Shown: in pieces, positions 35,572 through 48,093 of the stretch
How the letters are laid out: each line of letters opens with the position of its first letter
Numbering within the stretch: position 1 is the stretch's first letter
NCBI RefSeq assembly: GCF_932526225.1
Contig: NC_064047.1
Coordinates: 8,207,494-8,271,493, forward strand
DNA: 64,000 bases
Origin: Nematostella vectensis
Lineage: Eukaryota > Cnidaria > Anthozoa > Actiniaria > Edwardsiidae
Direction: 5' to 3'
Made by a program: the position numbers and the translations under genes
Notes under the pieces: model-generated
Seen by the model: only the letters and a program-made list of their open reading frames with translations
What the model was told of the DNA's origin: nothing
Database searches by the model: none

Positions 35572-36290
35572 ATGTATGCAGAATCCCGAGTTTCCAATTC
35601 TGTCATTCAATAATCATTCGACAAGATTAGTACTTCGTGGATGTCATAACCATTCTCAATTTTAAGACGATCTCTCAATCGTGTTCTTTACATCACCTTA
35701 CATGAAGTATATTGCTAATCTCTTCTTTCGTGATCCATGAGCTCAAAAACAAAAAAGCGTTTAGCGAAGATATGGACTGGAGAGAAATTTCCCATCAATA
35801 TTTACAAAACTCATCTGTTGAAGACACTTGCAGGGCACTTTTTGTTAGGAAATCATTCGTATACGATACCAAAAAACGCTACTTTGAACACGGGGACATG
35901 ACAGACTGCCTTTGCTTAGCTTATTAGCTGTAAGCATATTTGTGAGCTTTATTTATTTTAAATCAGAATCCTTTCGTTCTAGGCCTGAATATATGTTTGT
36001 TCAGTGTTGTCAACAGATGCTGTGCAGATAGTTGTTAGCTTTCATGTTTTGAGCGGCTCACTGGATCATGCCGGAAGAAGAGCTAAGCAATACACTTCAT
36101 GCAGTATGATTTTAGGAACTCGATGGGAGATCGTCTCTTATATGGGAATGCTTATGACATCCACGAAGTACTGGCCTTGTCGAATGATTTTCGAATGACA
36201 GAACATTGGAACTTGGGATTCCGCATACATTTTAAAATAGGTGTAAAAGACGCTAAGCATTGCTCAGCCCAGCTTTGCTACAAATAGTTG
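35572..36290 (+). mobile_element. Hairpin-type element with about 120-bp inverted arms and a transposase fragment
   Basis: 35,572-35,690 (AAATGTATGCAGAATCCC...AGTACTTCGTGGATGTCATAA...AGACGATCTC) is inverted at 36,115-36,235. Between the arms, 35,712-35,927 encodes SEDMDWREISHQYLQ...RKSFVYDTKKRYFEHGDMTD, resembling the N-terminal helix-turn-helix of IS630/Pogo-like or ISL2EU-like transposases (SEDMRWRI...V..SVRTIYRI...FEETGDV pattern). The rest of a transposase is absent. The block 36,030-36,110 is also found, direct, at 33,590-33,660. Confidence 0.5.
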
Positions 36291-36299
36291 TATTTTTAG

Positions 36300-38016
36300 A
36301 GATGCAGCACGGTGTTGGAAAGTTAATGTTATCCCCGATCATGTAAACTAACCTATTTAAAAGTAAAACAGAATCCAGGATAGTAACGAGTGAAAGTTGC
36401 CTTCTGTTATCAAAAGTCACGTGAGTAGCATATTTACTCCCCGGCTTGCGCTTTCCATGACGCGTGGCTGCTAAGTCTCTCTTGTCTCTAAATTGACGGC
36501 GTGGAATTCATCCTTTTGTTAATCTATGCAAAAGTCGTTTCTGACACGTCAGCAGGTCAGTTAGATATTTATTACTTCCACTTTCTATTCGACATTTCAC
36601 TTATTTGCTTTACATGGATCTCTTCATTGGTTAACTAAGCATGCGTAGTTAGTATTTAGCAAAACCAGTTTATATTTGCCAGGCTCAAATAACAGGTTAA
36701 AGATTACCTTTATCTTTAATCTTACCGCTGTTACATTACTTAATTTTGAAAATTAATATAGTCAAACTCTTCGTATTACTTTGCTTTTGTTATTTCTATC
36801 GAAGGAATTTAGTCTTAGTCATTAATATTATTTGATAGTTATGTTCTTCCAAAGTCAAAATCCGATCTAGTATTTTTACATTATCCTTAAACCAGTTTGA
36901 CCAGTTTATTAATGAGTTAATTTTAATTTTTTAATGAGCTAAATTGATTTTTTCTGGTTAAAAAATTTCGACCCTCCCCTAATCTAAAGCACAAAAATGG
37001 TGACCCTCCCTTTAAAAGGCGGCCAAAAATTAAGGCCCTCCCCCGGGACAAAAAAAGCGTACTGGTTACTTTATTCAAAGTACACCATTCATAGTTTCTG
37101 AGGCTAAGTTCAAACGCCGTATTATCCATGAGCAGTATCCAATGCAAATGTGTGCAAATGAAGATGAAACAATCACTCCATTCATTTGCATGCATTTGCA
37201 TTGAATACGGCTCGTGTAATACGACCTTTGAACAGGCTGAGATGCTCCACCTACGGCACGTTCTTCCAGGAGCACCAGCAAATTCTATAACCGTATGAGC
37301 ACTTTTTACGGCGCCGTGCTGTACGAACAAAGAAAAGGGATTGGGCAATTTACCAAGAAAAAAAATATGCTATAGGGGGGTCTGGGAAAGCTCCCCCGTA
37401 AAAATTTTGCCATTTTGAACATTTGAAATAGAAACAGCATCATTGGCTCTAGCCCAACTGAAATTTTATTTACATATATTTTTATACCAACAATCTGAAA
37501 AGTTAGTTGGGGGGAGCGGGGAAAGTTTGACATGAATGGAATGCGTATGTTCAGTATTGGAAATTAATAAAAACAAAACTTCAAAAGATAAAAAAATTAG
37601 AAGGACTTAGGAGATAACGATTTTTAGCGCCAGCCAAACGAAAGTCTTGAAAGTGTAAGCAGAAGGTGCATCACATTCATTTAGCTTTATAAAAGGTGTC
37701 TGGGGGTTCTCCCCAGGAACTTGTGAAATTCCAGACTTTTAGGGGGCTCGGAAACTGATCAGAATATCTGTTCAAAAACCATGTATTAGTTAAGGCCATT
37801 CCCCAAATCTGAGTTAAAAAAAAAAACGCAACCCTCCCCATAAATATAGCAGCCTACCCCGTTAAATAACGCCCCCCCCCTTATTATTCCGTAAGGGATG
37901 AAGCCAGGTTTTATCTATGCAATGCAAACCTGTATACACCCCTTCATACATTTTTTTCATGGTTTCCGTTATTTAATATTATTAAGTGCTTATGTCCCAT
38001 ATCTAAAATGTATTTC
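36300..38016. other. No gene seen; dispersed repeat sequence
   Basis: AT-rich DNA with blocks of GACCCTCCC / GGGGGG character (36,960-37,060 and 37,790-37,880) typical of decayed MITEs. ATGCAAATG octamer-like words cluster at 37,140-37,205. Short frames on both strands are not convincing. Confidence 0.4.
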
Positions 38017-38345
38017 TTATTTTTCTTCATCAACATCCTCGCTCATATGTGATTCGCTGTCTTCCTCGCTCTCTTTCTTTTCTGTTTTCTCGTGCCGCGC
38101 TTTTCTTGCAAGGAGAAGATCGAAAAGCCTTTTTGCTTCTTCTGCGTCATCTATAGCGTCAACCTTTATCAGGTTGACAACCTGGATTTAGTTGCATCTT
38201 TGAGAAATTTAGTGCCTTCACTTTTCCGAATTAATGTTTTCAGCCAATTCATCCACTTTCTGTCCAGCTTGTAGCTAATCTCTTGCTTGCGTCCCTTTAT
38301 TATTGTCGTTGCCGTTCTTTCCTTTGCTTCTTCTTTCTTCGGTTT
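38017..38345 (-). pseudogene. Charged coiled-coil-like coding fragment, frameshifted
   Basis: On the minus strand a frame from about 38,345 reads PKKEEAKERTATTIIKGRK...YKLDRKWMNWLKTLIRKSEG and closes near 38,178. A second frame, two bases displaced, continues VVNLIKVDAIDDAEEAKRLF...HEKTEKKESEEDSESHMSED and ends at TAA (38,017). The halves fit one acidic/basic helical protein broken by an indel at a short palindrome (GGTTGTCAACC, about 38,172-38,182). A CCAG acceptor before the second frame offers a splice alternative. Family unknown. No upstream exon was found. Confidence 0.4.
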
Positions 38346-38876
38346 TCAGAAGGAGGGAAATGAAACTATGGGTAAAGAGTAAGGAGGGGGGGGGGGGGGG
38401 GGCATGGAAAAAACTGTTTCAGTTTTTTGTCAAATTTTTTATCATATTTATGAAGAACGTTTTGATATTTGCGATGCACGTTTTTGACACGCCTTGCTAG
38501 GGCGCCATTGTGTAGTTTAGCGCATGCGCATCCCCGCAGAACATGCTATTTTTTTATTCTTTTTATTTACCATAATAATGTTTGTTGTCATATGCAATAT
38601 TCTTATTACAATTGGTGGGAGGACTAAACAAACCCTAACAGGCTTTTACAAGTAGTCCACCTTTCTAAAAGGATCATATATATATGGCTGCTATATATCA
38701 TATACTATATATACAGTTATTCTTATTTTACTAATGTCATTTCTCACTTGTGTCGCAATCTGAAACATAAAGCAAGCGCGTTGTGATTCGTTCGCAAGAA
38801 AAAAAAAATTAACTCACTAATAATAAGAATAATATACAGATTTAATGTAATAACGTAAGCCTATTTTCGCGTCTAG

Positions 38877-39004
38877 TGACGTCATTGATGACATCACAAT
38901 CACGTTACCATATTGGTGCACCCCCCTTGACACGTTCATGAGATAGGAATCTTTTTGTTCTTAATGAAATGGGAATATTTTTAGTGACGTCACCGATGAC
39001 GTCA
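38877..39004. promoter_or_regulatory. Three perfect TGACGTCA (CRE/ATF) palindromes
   Basis: TGACGTCA occurs at 38877-38884, 38985-38992 and 38997-39004, within a diverged duplication (TAGTGACGTCA...TGATGACATCAC and TAGTGACGTCACCGATGACGTCA, offset about 108 bp, each followed by a TTGCACC/GTGCACC...GACAC segment). CREB/ATF factors bind this octamer. No gene start is adjacent, so the sites may belong to a decayed repeat rather than a promoter. Confidence 0.45.
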
Positions 39005-39199
39005 AACAAATCACCCATTTTGCACCCTCCTCGACACAAACATAACACCTGACAAGTTTGGTTGTAAAACACGTTTTTTTTTTTCTTTTTGCACTAAAAA
39101 ATAACCGTCTTCTTAACTAACAGAGAAGTGGTCGGAGTCAAACTCTTCTTGTCACATGAGCAGGGTGGGGTCCGGACCCCCGTACCACATCTGGACAAG

Positions 39200-39630
39200 T
39201 ACAGTAAAAAAAAAACCCGCGTGTAAGAACCTATAGGCAGACATTTTGGATTTTGAATACCCCAAAATATAAGAACCTACTAAGCTAAACAAATTCAAAA
39301 GGTTCTTCTATGATTAGTGACTATTGAAAATGAAACAAATTACAGGCCTTTAAAATTTAAACTTGCTAAACATTTGGCTGGTCCATTATTTAGATATGAT
39401 TACAGATACAACACATACATACAGTAGGATATCTCTTTAGCAAAATGGCTAAGTATTCAGTCACACTTTGGTATTATGAATCCTACTACTGATTTAAGCA
39501 ACTTGGAAAAAAAAAGAACCTAATAAGAACCTATTTTGCCTTGTTTATTAGCAAGTATCCCAAAATATATGAACCTGTTTTGCCAAACTTGAAAAAAAAA
39601 CCAGGTTCTTACACGTGGGTTTTCACTGTA
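39200..39630. mobile_element. Tc1/mariner-type MITE, 427 bp, TA-flanked
   Basis: The element 39202-39628 has TA on both sides (39200-39201 and 39629-39630). The left end CAGTAAAAAAAAAACCCGCG then TGTAAGAACCT matches the inverted right end CAGTGAAAACCCACGTGTAA then GAACCT. The word AAGAACCTA recurs in the interior. No open frame. Confidence 0.8.
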
Positions 39631-41188
39631 TATTTATTTACACTAAGGAAATAATAATCCTCCCCTGCATAAGCAGTGAACCTTTGTTTGTTCAAAAGGC
39701 ACTTTCAGATACGAGGACGACGACTTTATAGCGGTAGAAAACAATGGAATTAGTTAAAGGCCACACGTTGAAGAGGGTCCTGTCTGATAGGTTTCACCGT
39801 TTCCCGCCAAACCACGTGAAAATTCAAGTTTTACAGTCTAGCAAAAACGTGGAAGCTTGAAGTATAGACTGGTTTAGCTTTGTTTGCTGTGTAGAAATAA
39901 AGTCTTTGTATGTTCATTGAAACTAGTTTTAAACTTATCATCTAATGCAAGTGTTCTTCTCGACCACACCGTCCTAGCTGTCACCGTTGTCTCATCTTAA
40001 AGACCCTAATACTCTCCCGCCAGGTTTTGGCGGGAAAATCTGAAACGTATTTTCCTAAATCCGTTAAAATTCAGAGACGGCAATACCACAAAATATTGGA
40101 GGATTGTTTTCTATTGCAGTGCTACCCACAATGAAGCGAAGAATAATTTAAAGTCGAGAATTGTATGCGAAAAAAGAAAATATCGTTTTGTTGTAGGTTT
40201 TAAAAACAGCGCGCGCTCGTAAGAATGTCGCCATTCTTGATTGCGAATGCAGCGCGCGCGCACAATGCAAAAACAATTCTAAGACTTAAAAATATCTGCA
40301 AAATTTTTCAGATTTGTTTCTTGAAGTTAAATAATCATTTGCCTACCAGGTTGGGATATAAAGATGACGGTAAAAATTGTAACCACACAACGTTCTTCAG
40401 CAATAACTAAGTAGACATGAAGACGGGAACCGGTTTAGCGCGCGCATATGTTTTCTCATGTAATTTGGTTGACATCTCGATCTACGTCACAAATGACTGA
40501 AACCGGGCCTTTCAGTTCACGGCCTTTTTTCGGAAAGTTGACCAAAATACCTCATTAATACAGATTTGAGTTATTCGCGCGAACGCGTGTTTTATAGGGT
40601 CCATACGAACCACATACCGTTTGGAATATGAAAATATAAAGAATTGACAAAGTCTATCAACTCTGAAAGGTTATATGGACTTTAAACATTATAGATGGAT
40701 TTTTATAGATAAATTTATTGTTAAGAATGACTGAATTCAAAGCTTACAACAAAGCGTGCTTATTTGGATACATGCTAGAATGCATGGTAGTCTGCTTCAG
40801 GCTACGGCAACACTGAGTTCTTGTGCTCTCGGCTTTATAGCGGGTAGAGTTTATTCAAAAACAGAATAGGCACCATCAGTTGCAAAACAAGTGGGGAGCT
40901 TGATTTGAAAGGCCTGTAAAAAGGATTATGGGATTGTTTGGCTAGATAGAGCAAAGCCAAGATGTCTACCTCTCCAGCAAGACGGTCTCACAATCAGGGT
41001 CTTCAATTAGGACAAATTCGTTCAAGCAATCGAACAGGAAAATCGATATTCATGGCATCATTATACGGGTGACATCATTGGTTGCTCGCGGACGGTTCCG
41101 CAAGCCTAATGAAGCTCGCAATGCTTGAGCCGCGCCACCGATGCTAAGGCAGATGTTGGCGAGTCGCTTTAAGCTCGAGATTGCGACG
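39631..41188. other. 3' flank of the MTF-1-like gene; no other gene seen
   Basis: Contains GCGCGC-rich words (40,209-40,262; 40,438-40,445) and AT-rich DNA. TTTATT at 40,850-40,855 is a possible inverted AATAAA signal for the minus-strand gene ending at 41189. Short frames (for example 40,225-40,410 plus) have no support. Confidence 0.4.
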
Positions 41189-44100
41189 TCATAACTCTCT
41201 CGTGTGCTTTTCAGTAACCGTCCCACATGGCTTGTGCAGAGATTGCCCTAGAGGAGTGGGAAACGAGCCCGCGAGACACGTGGCTGCGGTTGATATTCGT
41301 GGTGGGACAACGGGTAAAAGTGCAGGGACCTCGCTACCACTGAACACAAATTCCGGCCTAGGTAACCTAGGTAACTGCCACGGCGTGTTACTCCCACATG
41401 GAACAGGTTCGGAAAGCACATTTGACAACAGACCTGGGCCTTCGGGGACTCTTATGGTTGAATCCGTAGGAATCGGAACTAGAAAGTTTGCCGGGCTTGT
41501 AAGGTTCGCAGGGTTTGTAAGGTTCGCAGGGCTTGTAAGGCTCGCAGGGTTTGTAAGATATACGGGCTGCAAAGTCTGGGCAATTAGACGGTCACTAAGG
41601 TTATTTGTTTTGCTTACAATTTTACTTGAGGTCACATGGCTTGTGCTTTTGGGATCTGGGTGATAGGGTGCTGTAGAGGTTCTATGGACATTTCTCGCAT
41701 TCTCAGAAGCAAACGAAGTCAAGGCCAGTGGAAACGCGCATTCTGCCCAAAGATTTCTTTCCTGCTCCATGGGAAATCTTGATCCCATCTTGCCTGGCCC
41801 TTCCCGGTTCTCACATACAGCATCTCCATTTGATTCCTTGTAACACCCTCCGACACGAAACTCCAGATCATGGCTATTAAGTGACCTCATCATTGGGCCA
41901 AGCTGACTTGACGACCTAGGGCACTCGTTAACCTCATAGCTTAACCCCTCATTTACTCCCTCAATGCTGGATGCGCTCTTTGGATTGTTATTGCTATTTG
42001 CTGCTGGGATGCTAAAGCTATCGACTACACTAACTCCCATACTTGAACCTCCACGGATATTATCATTTACATGCGAACCAACACTGAATGCCCCACCAAT
42101 ACTAGGCCACACCTGTGCAGGGTTTTGTGCTCCACCCAAACTCAGGTGATCTTCGCGAGTAACCAATTCATGGACGTTATTTATACCAGTCAAGTATATA
42201 CTGCAATTATTACTTTCAGGCAAAGAAGTGACTACCAGACCCTTCCCAAATACATCTTCTTTTGGCTGACTACAGCTTAAACTTTTTTTAGTTACTCTAT
42301 CGTTTTGCTGGAAGGTTGAATCAGCTGTTTCTCGTTCGAGGGAGCTACAGTTTATTTCGGCAAGATGGCTAACGCCACTTCTCGGATGCACATCAATACA
42401 TCTGCGGGAGGCTTCTGTAGCATCGACTGGACTTTCAATTTCTTGATGAGGGTAAGATGGACTGCCATCTAGGGGGGATCTCTGATTATTGTAGAGCCCC
42501 GATAAAGAAAGCGTCGCAAACTGGAGCAAAGTGGAGCCCGTAACAGGTGGGAGGTCAGCCAAAGAGAAGCCTCTATTTTCAGGACCAGCATAGCAAACTC
42601 TCCCAGTAACGGTATTAAGATGTGACGGGCTAGTTCTTATTTCGTCTCTGGGTTCTATTACCTTATAAGTAGCGGATATCGGAGATGTATCATCATTATA
42701 AGTAGATGAGCTCAAATATGAAACCGGTACCAGAGTAGAATTGATTCTATCAGTGCCGCATGTAGGGTCTCCAGCCCTTTGCGCTATGACTTCGCTCACT
42801 CTTTCCTCGTTTTGATTGTGTGAGCCGAGAGAACCACATGAAAGCACATCTACATTACTATCGTGATCACTGATTGTATTATCATTGTTCAAGTTAATAG
42901 CTTCGCCATACTGATTAGGGTTTATCTGTCTATAAGTACGAGAAGGACCACACTGAGCACCCGGGCTTGTGAATTGTGCAGCGCAAGCTACAGACGGAGA
43001 GGAGCCTGGACCAACGTTATAAGACTCGGGCATATTTGGGCATAAATTGACTATGTATCGAGAATTCATTTGGCAATCACGTCCACTGTAAGGGTAGGAA
43101 GACGACAAAAACTCTCGGTTTTCTGACAAAGCAACTCTCTCTGTACTTATATTCTCACCACTAGGCACACACGCAGTCACTGTTGAAGTGCTAGCTGGCC
43201 TAAAAAAATCGAACGCTATTCTTCGATTGTCGGATGTAATACGGTCTGATACACTGAAAGATGATACATGGTGATTCGGTGAAGTATTTAGTACAGCAGT
43301 TTCGGGGCTAATACCAGCACTCTCTTTGTTGTAGACATTTTCAACACCTTTTTGGTCATCCGTTGTCACATCAGTCCTTATCGATCTGCAATGGTCTTCA
43401 TCTTCCAATTGCTGCGTTATAGTATTTGTCATGGGCGACGTCTCTGTGTATGTGTTGTGTGACACCACCGATCCTGTACTACTTATTACGACAGTCTCAG
43501 TAGTAGTCACACAATCTCCATCACTTGTGATCCCTTGAGTTCGTAATACATGCACCTTTGAGTGCGACTTGAGCCCTTGGTGTGTTGAGAAGGCTTTGGA
43601 GCAGCCATCGTTTTCACATGAGTATGGCCTCTCACCAGTATGTCTACGGGAGTGCACTTTGAGGTGATGCGACGCAGTGAATGCCTGGCCACATCCTAGC
43701 TCTCGGCACTGGTATGGCCGCTCCTTAGTGTGTATCCGCTCATGTTTGCGAAGGTCACTTTTTGTCGTAAAGATTTTCTCACAAGGTGTGAATTCACAGT
43801 TAAAGGTGGTGCCACTGTGGATTCTTTTATGTGCGTTTAGCCTGGTGACCAAGACAAAAAAAAATTATCAGGATTATAAAGAAAAAGTAATAACAATCTT
43901 CTTTACATCTACTGGTGCATTTTGTACCTTCATGTGATGGATTAGTAAGTATGAAGCAGTATTAGATATTGAAGAGGATGAGTTAAGTAAATGTACAAGT
44001 AACATAAATCTAGATATTACATTACTGCACTTGTCAATATTTAGTGAACACTCGCAGACGATTTTCAACGGCTTAATCACCTATGTACTAGCTTCTGTCA

Positions 44101-45644
44101 TTCAACATCCTTGAGAAGCGGATCCAATGACCAGCACTAAAATGGTCTCCAATCATGCCTCCTCTTGACAAGGTGCTGACCAATCCAAAAGCACCAAATG
44201 CAATACCGTTAATTTGAATGATGGATACATTGGAGATTGTTGACGAGAGCTCTCAGAACATTACAAATCGTAGTAAAACACACTGTGGGCCAATAATGTG
44301 AAGAGCTTCCTCTCAGCTTTGCACCTCGTTATACTTTTAGCAAATGCATGGCCTGAGATCAAGCACCGATGTATCATTTGCCATAACCAAAACAAGTCAA
44401 TCTAGACCCGGGATACCCATGGTTTGAGTACAGATGCACACCATCCACCGTACACATGGACTGTGTTTGTTTATGTTAACATATTGTTATTATTTTCTGT
44501 GATTTTTAATAAAGGCATGTTTCAAGTGACTTTATATACACAATAAACAGGTTCCATTGTTAATGCCATACAAGTTCTAATGTAATGAGCAGAATTGCTT
44601 GACACGCAAAGCCCAAGTATCACCACAAATACTTTGTTTCACACAGGCGTACAGCTTTTTCAACCTTGTGTTGATTTATAGCTCTTCTTCACAACATAAG
44701 ATATATACTGTAGTCTGATCAGTTGCTGCGATGGAAAGGGCAGAAAGGGTATTGTTTTGTTTAAGCCCAACTAAGTGCATTATTGACTAGCCTTTTTGCT
44801 GCTAAAATATAGTAGTCATTACAACAGCTTTATAGGATTTTAATTTATTCCATGTCATTTGTTGTTGTTGCTGCTGTTTCTGAATGTCTTACTTTACCAC
44901 TTCTTTTTTTTATCTATTGTATGTTGAAGTGGTACATGAATATATAAACATAGGTAAAAAGCTATACACAACTAAATTAAGACAATCTTAACATATGCCG
45001 GGCTTGAATTGCCCTCAGCATGAACACATATAGCTTACAATAAAGAATGCTTTCTGCCTTAATACTATCAAAGAATGTGTGATCACTATTGATGATGCCC
45101 CTGTGTACAATATACACATAAAGTGCGACCATTCCAGTCTTAATCTTGGTAATTTATAGAAGTTTGCAATTGAAACATCATCGAAAAAGTAATCTAATTT
45201 GCATTGCTTTGCTTCACAAGAACCACACAGGACCATTGACAGTTCATGCTGTTAAAAATGATTGCATTGGGCAATTGAGAAAAATACACACCCTCTGATA
45301 TAACAATTCCAAAAACAAACATACAATATGGAATATATCATATGGGAGATATCACTACTCTAGTTCCCTCATAACACTAGCACATACCTGTAGAGTGTGG
45401 AATAAGTGCGCTCACATCCTTCTTCAGGGCAGTTATAGGGCTTTTCTCCACTGTGCATACGCACATGAATCTTGAGACTGTAGGATGATAGGAAAGACTT
45501 CTGGCAACCTCCAATGCTGCACTGGAATTCATATTGTCCAAGGTGTGTTTTCAGGTGGGTCTTGAGATTCCCGGAGGTCTTGTAGGATCGAAAGCATCCT
45601 GTATACGTGCACTCAAACTTCCTGACTTTAGGGTTGTCAGACAT
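41189..45644 (-). CDS. MTF1: MTF-1-like metal-responsive zinc-finger transcription factor, 969 aa
   Basis: Coding exons (minus): 45388-45660, with ATG at 45644, and 41189-43841; the GT-AG junction completes an Arg codon inside finger 3 and the two parts sum to 970 codons. Six C2H2 fingers in C-x4-C-x12-H-x3-H form occupy residues about 10-185 (first [20 protein letters not shown], last [20 protein letters not shown]). Their number, C-x4-C spacing and order ([25 protein letters not shown] with the short TTFNCE linker, [24 protein letters not shown]) match MTF-1. MTF-1 senses zinc through these fingers and activates metallothionein-type genes through metal response elements. The long Ser/Thr/Asn-rich C-terminus has a repeated [12 protein letters not shown] run encoded by 24-bp repeats (41,490-41,575). 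The Cys cluster of vertebrate MTF-1 is not obvious. A 5' UTR exon probably ends at 47851. Confidence 0.85.
43842..45387 (-). other. Intron of the MTF-1-like gene
   Basis: Donor GTATGT (reverse complement of the bases ending at 45387) and acceptor CACCAG at 43842. AT-rich, with no recognisable element or nested gene. The short frames inside carry no domains. Confidence 0.6.
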
Positions 45645-45660
45645 GCAGAGCTGTATGAGT

Positions 45661-47850
45661 CTATAATTAATAAAATTGGTTGAAATCAGCTGATAATGTA
45701 GCTTTGTTGTTTAAAGCGAAGAAAGCAGTTGACACCATGCTTTAAAAAGGCCCATCTGCTACCAAACAGTGGAAAATGGATTTTACGATATGCCTCGGGA
45801 GAAAATGTATCGTAGAATCGAGGTATCATTGCAAAGAAGTCCTCGATTTTACAACATAAAGGAAAATCCATTGAAAATATCATTGTAGCGTGGTCAGGTA
45901 ATAATCGACTTTTACAAAATAATAAATTGTAACATGTACTCTGTGTAAGACTGTTCACTTACTCTCTTCAAGACAAGACAAACAAGATCTCCCAAGTCAA
46001 AAAATTGAGTGCATTGCGTATGGTGTCTTTTGTTTTTCTGTCTTTGTTGATAATGAGAATAATATCGTTGTATCGAGGTCAAAATTACGCTTGAGAGAAC
46101 ACATTTGTCGTAAAATCAATAATATTGTTGTATCCAATATCATTAGATGGAGGTAATTTCTTATACATTTCGTTTTATTTTGGCTTGGAGAAAGTATCGC
46201 CATCATAAAATCGAGGTTATCGTAAAATTCAGTATTGTGAAATCCAGGTTCCACTGCATTGAATTCTGAACAGTCAATGATATATAAAATGATTTATGAC
46301 ACTTCAACAGTTTAAAGGTGAAGTAAACAAGTCTGGGAACAGAAATGCTTTCATGTATTACCTTGGAATTTATTGATCATGAATATTCTTATCACTTAAT
46401 GAAGATGCTGGTTCATTTGATAGTATAGGCTCCGAGGGCCATGTTTGAAATTTTGGAAGGTCTTTAAGTGTAAAAGCCAACATTATGAGCAAAGACCAAA
46501 TATTTTGAAATGAATTGAGGCCCATATTTTTATGTGGCTTGCTTTAGCTTTCATTTCTATGGATACTCATTTTGACTAGTCTGTCAACCTGATTTTAAAA
46601 CTTGAAAAAGTGACTCAAATAATATTTTTCACAAGCCAAAAACAACGTGCCAAATCTATTTGAAGTCCCAACATGGCCAACTTGGCACAAAATTGGTTTA
46701 GGCATAACGTTCAAAGCCTATTGTTGGACTATAAATAGGTGACTTTCAAAATAAGTTTGTTTTTTTTGCCTGAGCAGGTGCGAATGTGCCGCCAAAAAAA
46801 TCCACGTGACTTCAAGAAGAGCAAGTAAGGGACCGATTGTTATCGGTCGCTTAGCAGGGGGGTAAAATTTTAGAAATGCAGTTTTTTAGGGGGGTGTTTT
46901 TTTCATTTCCATAGCCAGAGGAGGGGGGGTAATTTTTTTATCTTGTTCCCCGTAAGATACCGATCGTGCGATCTACCTTATTACACAAAATTTTTCGCGA
47001 TGTCAAAATTTCGACATTTTGCGATAATTCGGGACACTTTATTTTCGCGATTTTCCTATTTTCGTAAAAACCCGATCACTTTATTTTCGCGATTTTGGGA
47101 TAATGAAATCAAGCAAAACAAATGGAGTTAAAATGTGCTGTAATCATCAAAACTGACACAATTTGCAACAAAAAGATGCATTGGCTAAATTTATTTTCAT
47201 AAAAATCTATAAATCTATAAATATAAATATAAGTCCAACTCATATATATACCCTTACTTTATGTACATAAGGTGTACATAAGGTGTACTCCCTTAATTTT
47301 TGCGCATCCTAATTTTCGCGACACTCAATTTTCGCGTCACTTTATTTTCACGAATCTTTTAAAATCGCGAAAAGTGTAATAAGGTATGAGCAATTGAATT
47401 GAAATTTGAAGATTTCTCAGCAGGTTTTTAATTATGAAGGAAAACAAGAAGTGTTAATTTCTCTTTAAGCAGTGCGATGTTCCACTGACCCAAAAATATG
47501 AGGGGGGGGGGGGGGAAATTTTTAAGACGTCATGATTTCTGGGGGGTCTAAATTTTATTATTACATTTTTCGGAAGGGGGGGGGGGGGAAATTTCAATCT
47601 TGGATTTATTAAAAAAAAACACCACCCCTCCGCAAATAACGATCGGCCCTTACCAATGCTGGTATGTACATATCATTGGTTTGCTCGTTTTTAGTGAAAA
47701 ATTAAAAACGTTACTGCCTTACAATTAACCTAAATTAACCGAAATAACTCATCTCAATTACTTTGTCTATTTTGTAATTTCTTTAATTTAAGATAATAAA
47801 AAATAATAATAATTTACAGTAGGTAACATAGTACATGTAGTTTGTCTTAC
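45661..47850 (-). other. 5' UTR intron of the MTF-1-like gene, repeat-filled
   Basis: The acceptor ATTATAG ends at 45661 and the donor GGGTAAGAC begins at 47850. It holds a decayed sequence around 46,000-46,255 whose end GTTCCACTG (inverse CAGTGGAAC) resembles Tc1/mariner MITEs, and a pair of nested inverted-repeat elements (46,826-47,655). No coding exon was recognised. Confidence 0.5.
46826..47655. mobile_element. Inverted-repeat element containing a second, TA-flanked MITE
   Basis: Outer ends: GTAAGGGACCGATTGTTAT (46,826) against inverted GTAAGGGCCGATCGTTAT (right end near 47,652), with G-rich AAATTTT blocks inside both. Inner element 46976-47384: TA on both sides (46974-46975 and 47385-47386), ends CCTTATTACACAAAATTTTT and inverted CCTTATTACACTTTTCGCGA, interior rich in ATTTTCGCGA words. 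Neither codes for protein. Confidence 0.7.
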
Positions 47851-48093
47851 CCTTTGGCCTTGGCACAAATGTTTCTTCAACCGCTCCAGAGAAAGCGAAC
47901 GACGATTTGACAGAAATAAGGTTATACGCTCGGTTGATAATATGAAACACACTTTATATCATGTAATTCGCCATCTTGAGACATTCTTATAATAATGCCT
48001 CGCCTTCAGGTACGACCGTGAGGGGACAGGTACCACAAAATTGTACCGGAAGTAAAGCTACCATTTCCCATGATTCTTATGAGCTGTGCTGTC
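47851..48093. promoter_or_regulatory. Probable bidirectional promoter between MTF-1-like and FAAP100-like genes
   Basis: The inferred 5' UTR exon of the minus-strand gene (donor at 47850) and the start codon of the plus-strand gene (48094) are 243 bp apart. The interval has no TATA box in a clear position and no other gene. Start sites cannot be placed from sequence alone. Confidence 0.45.

Noticed and set aside
36923-37348. 141-codon minus frame
   Set aside because: It spans G/C-run repeat sequence and AT-rich DNA with no recognisable domain.
41181-41663. 160-codon plus frame with repeated FAGLVRFAG
   Set aside because: It is antisense to the NPANLTS repeat of the MTF-1-like coding exon.
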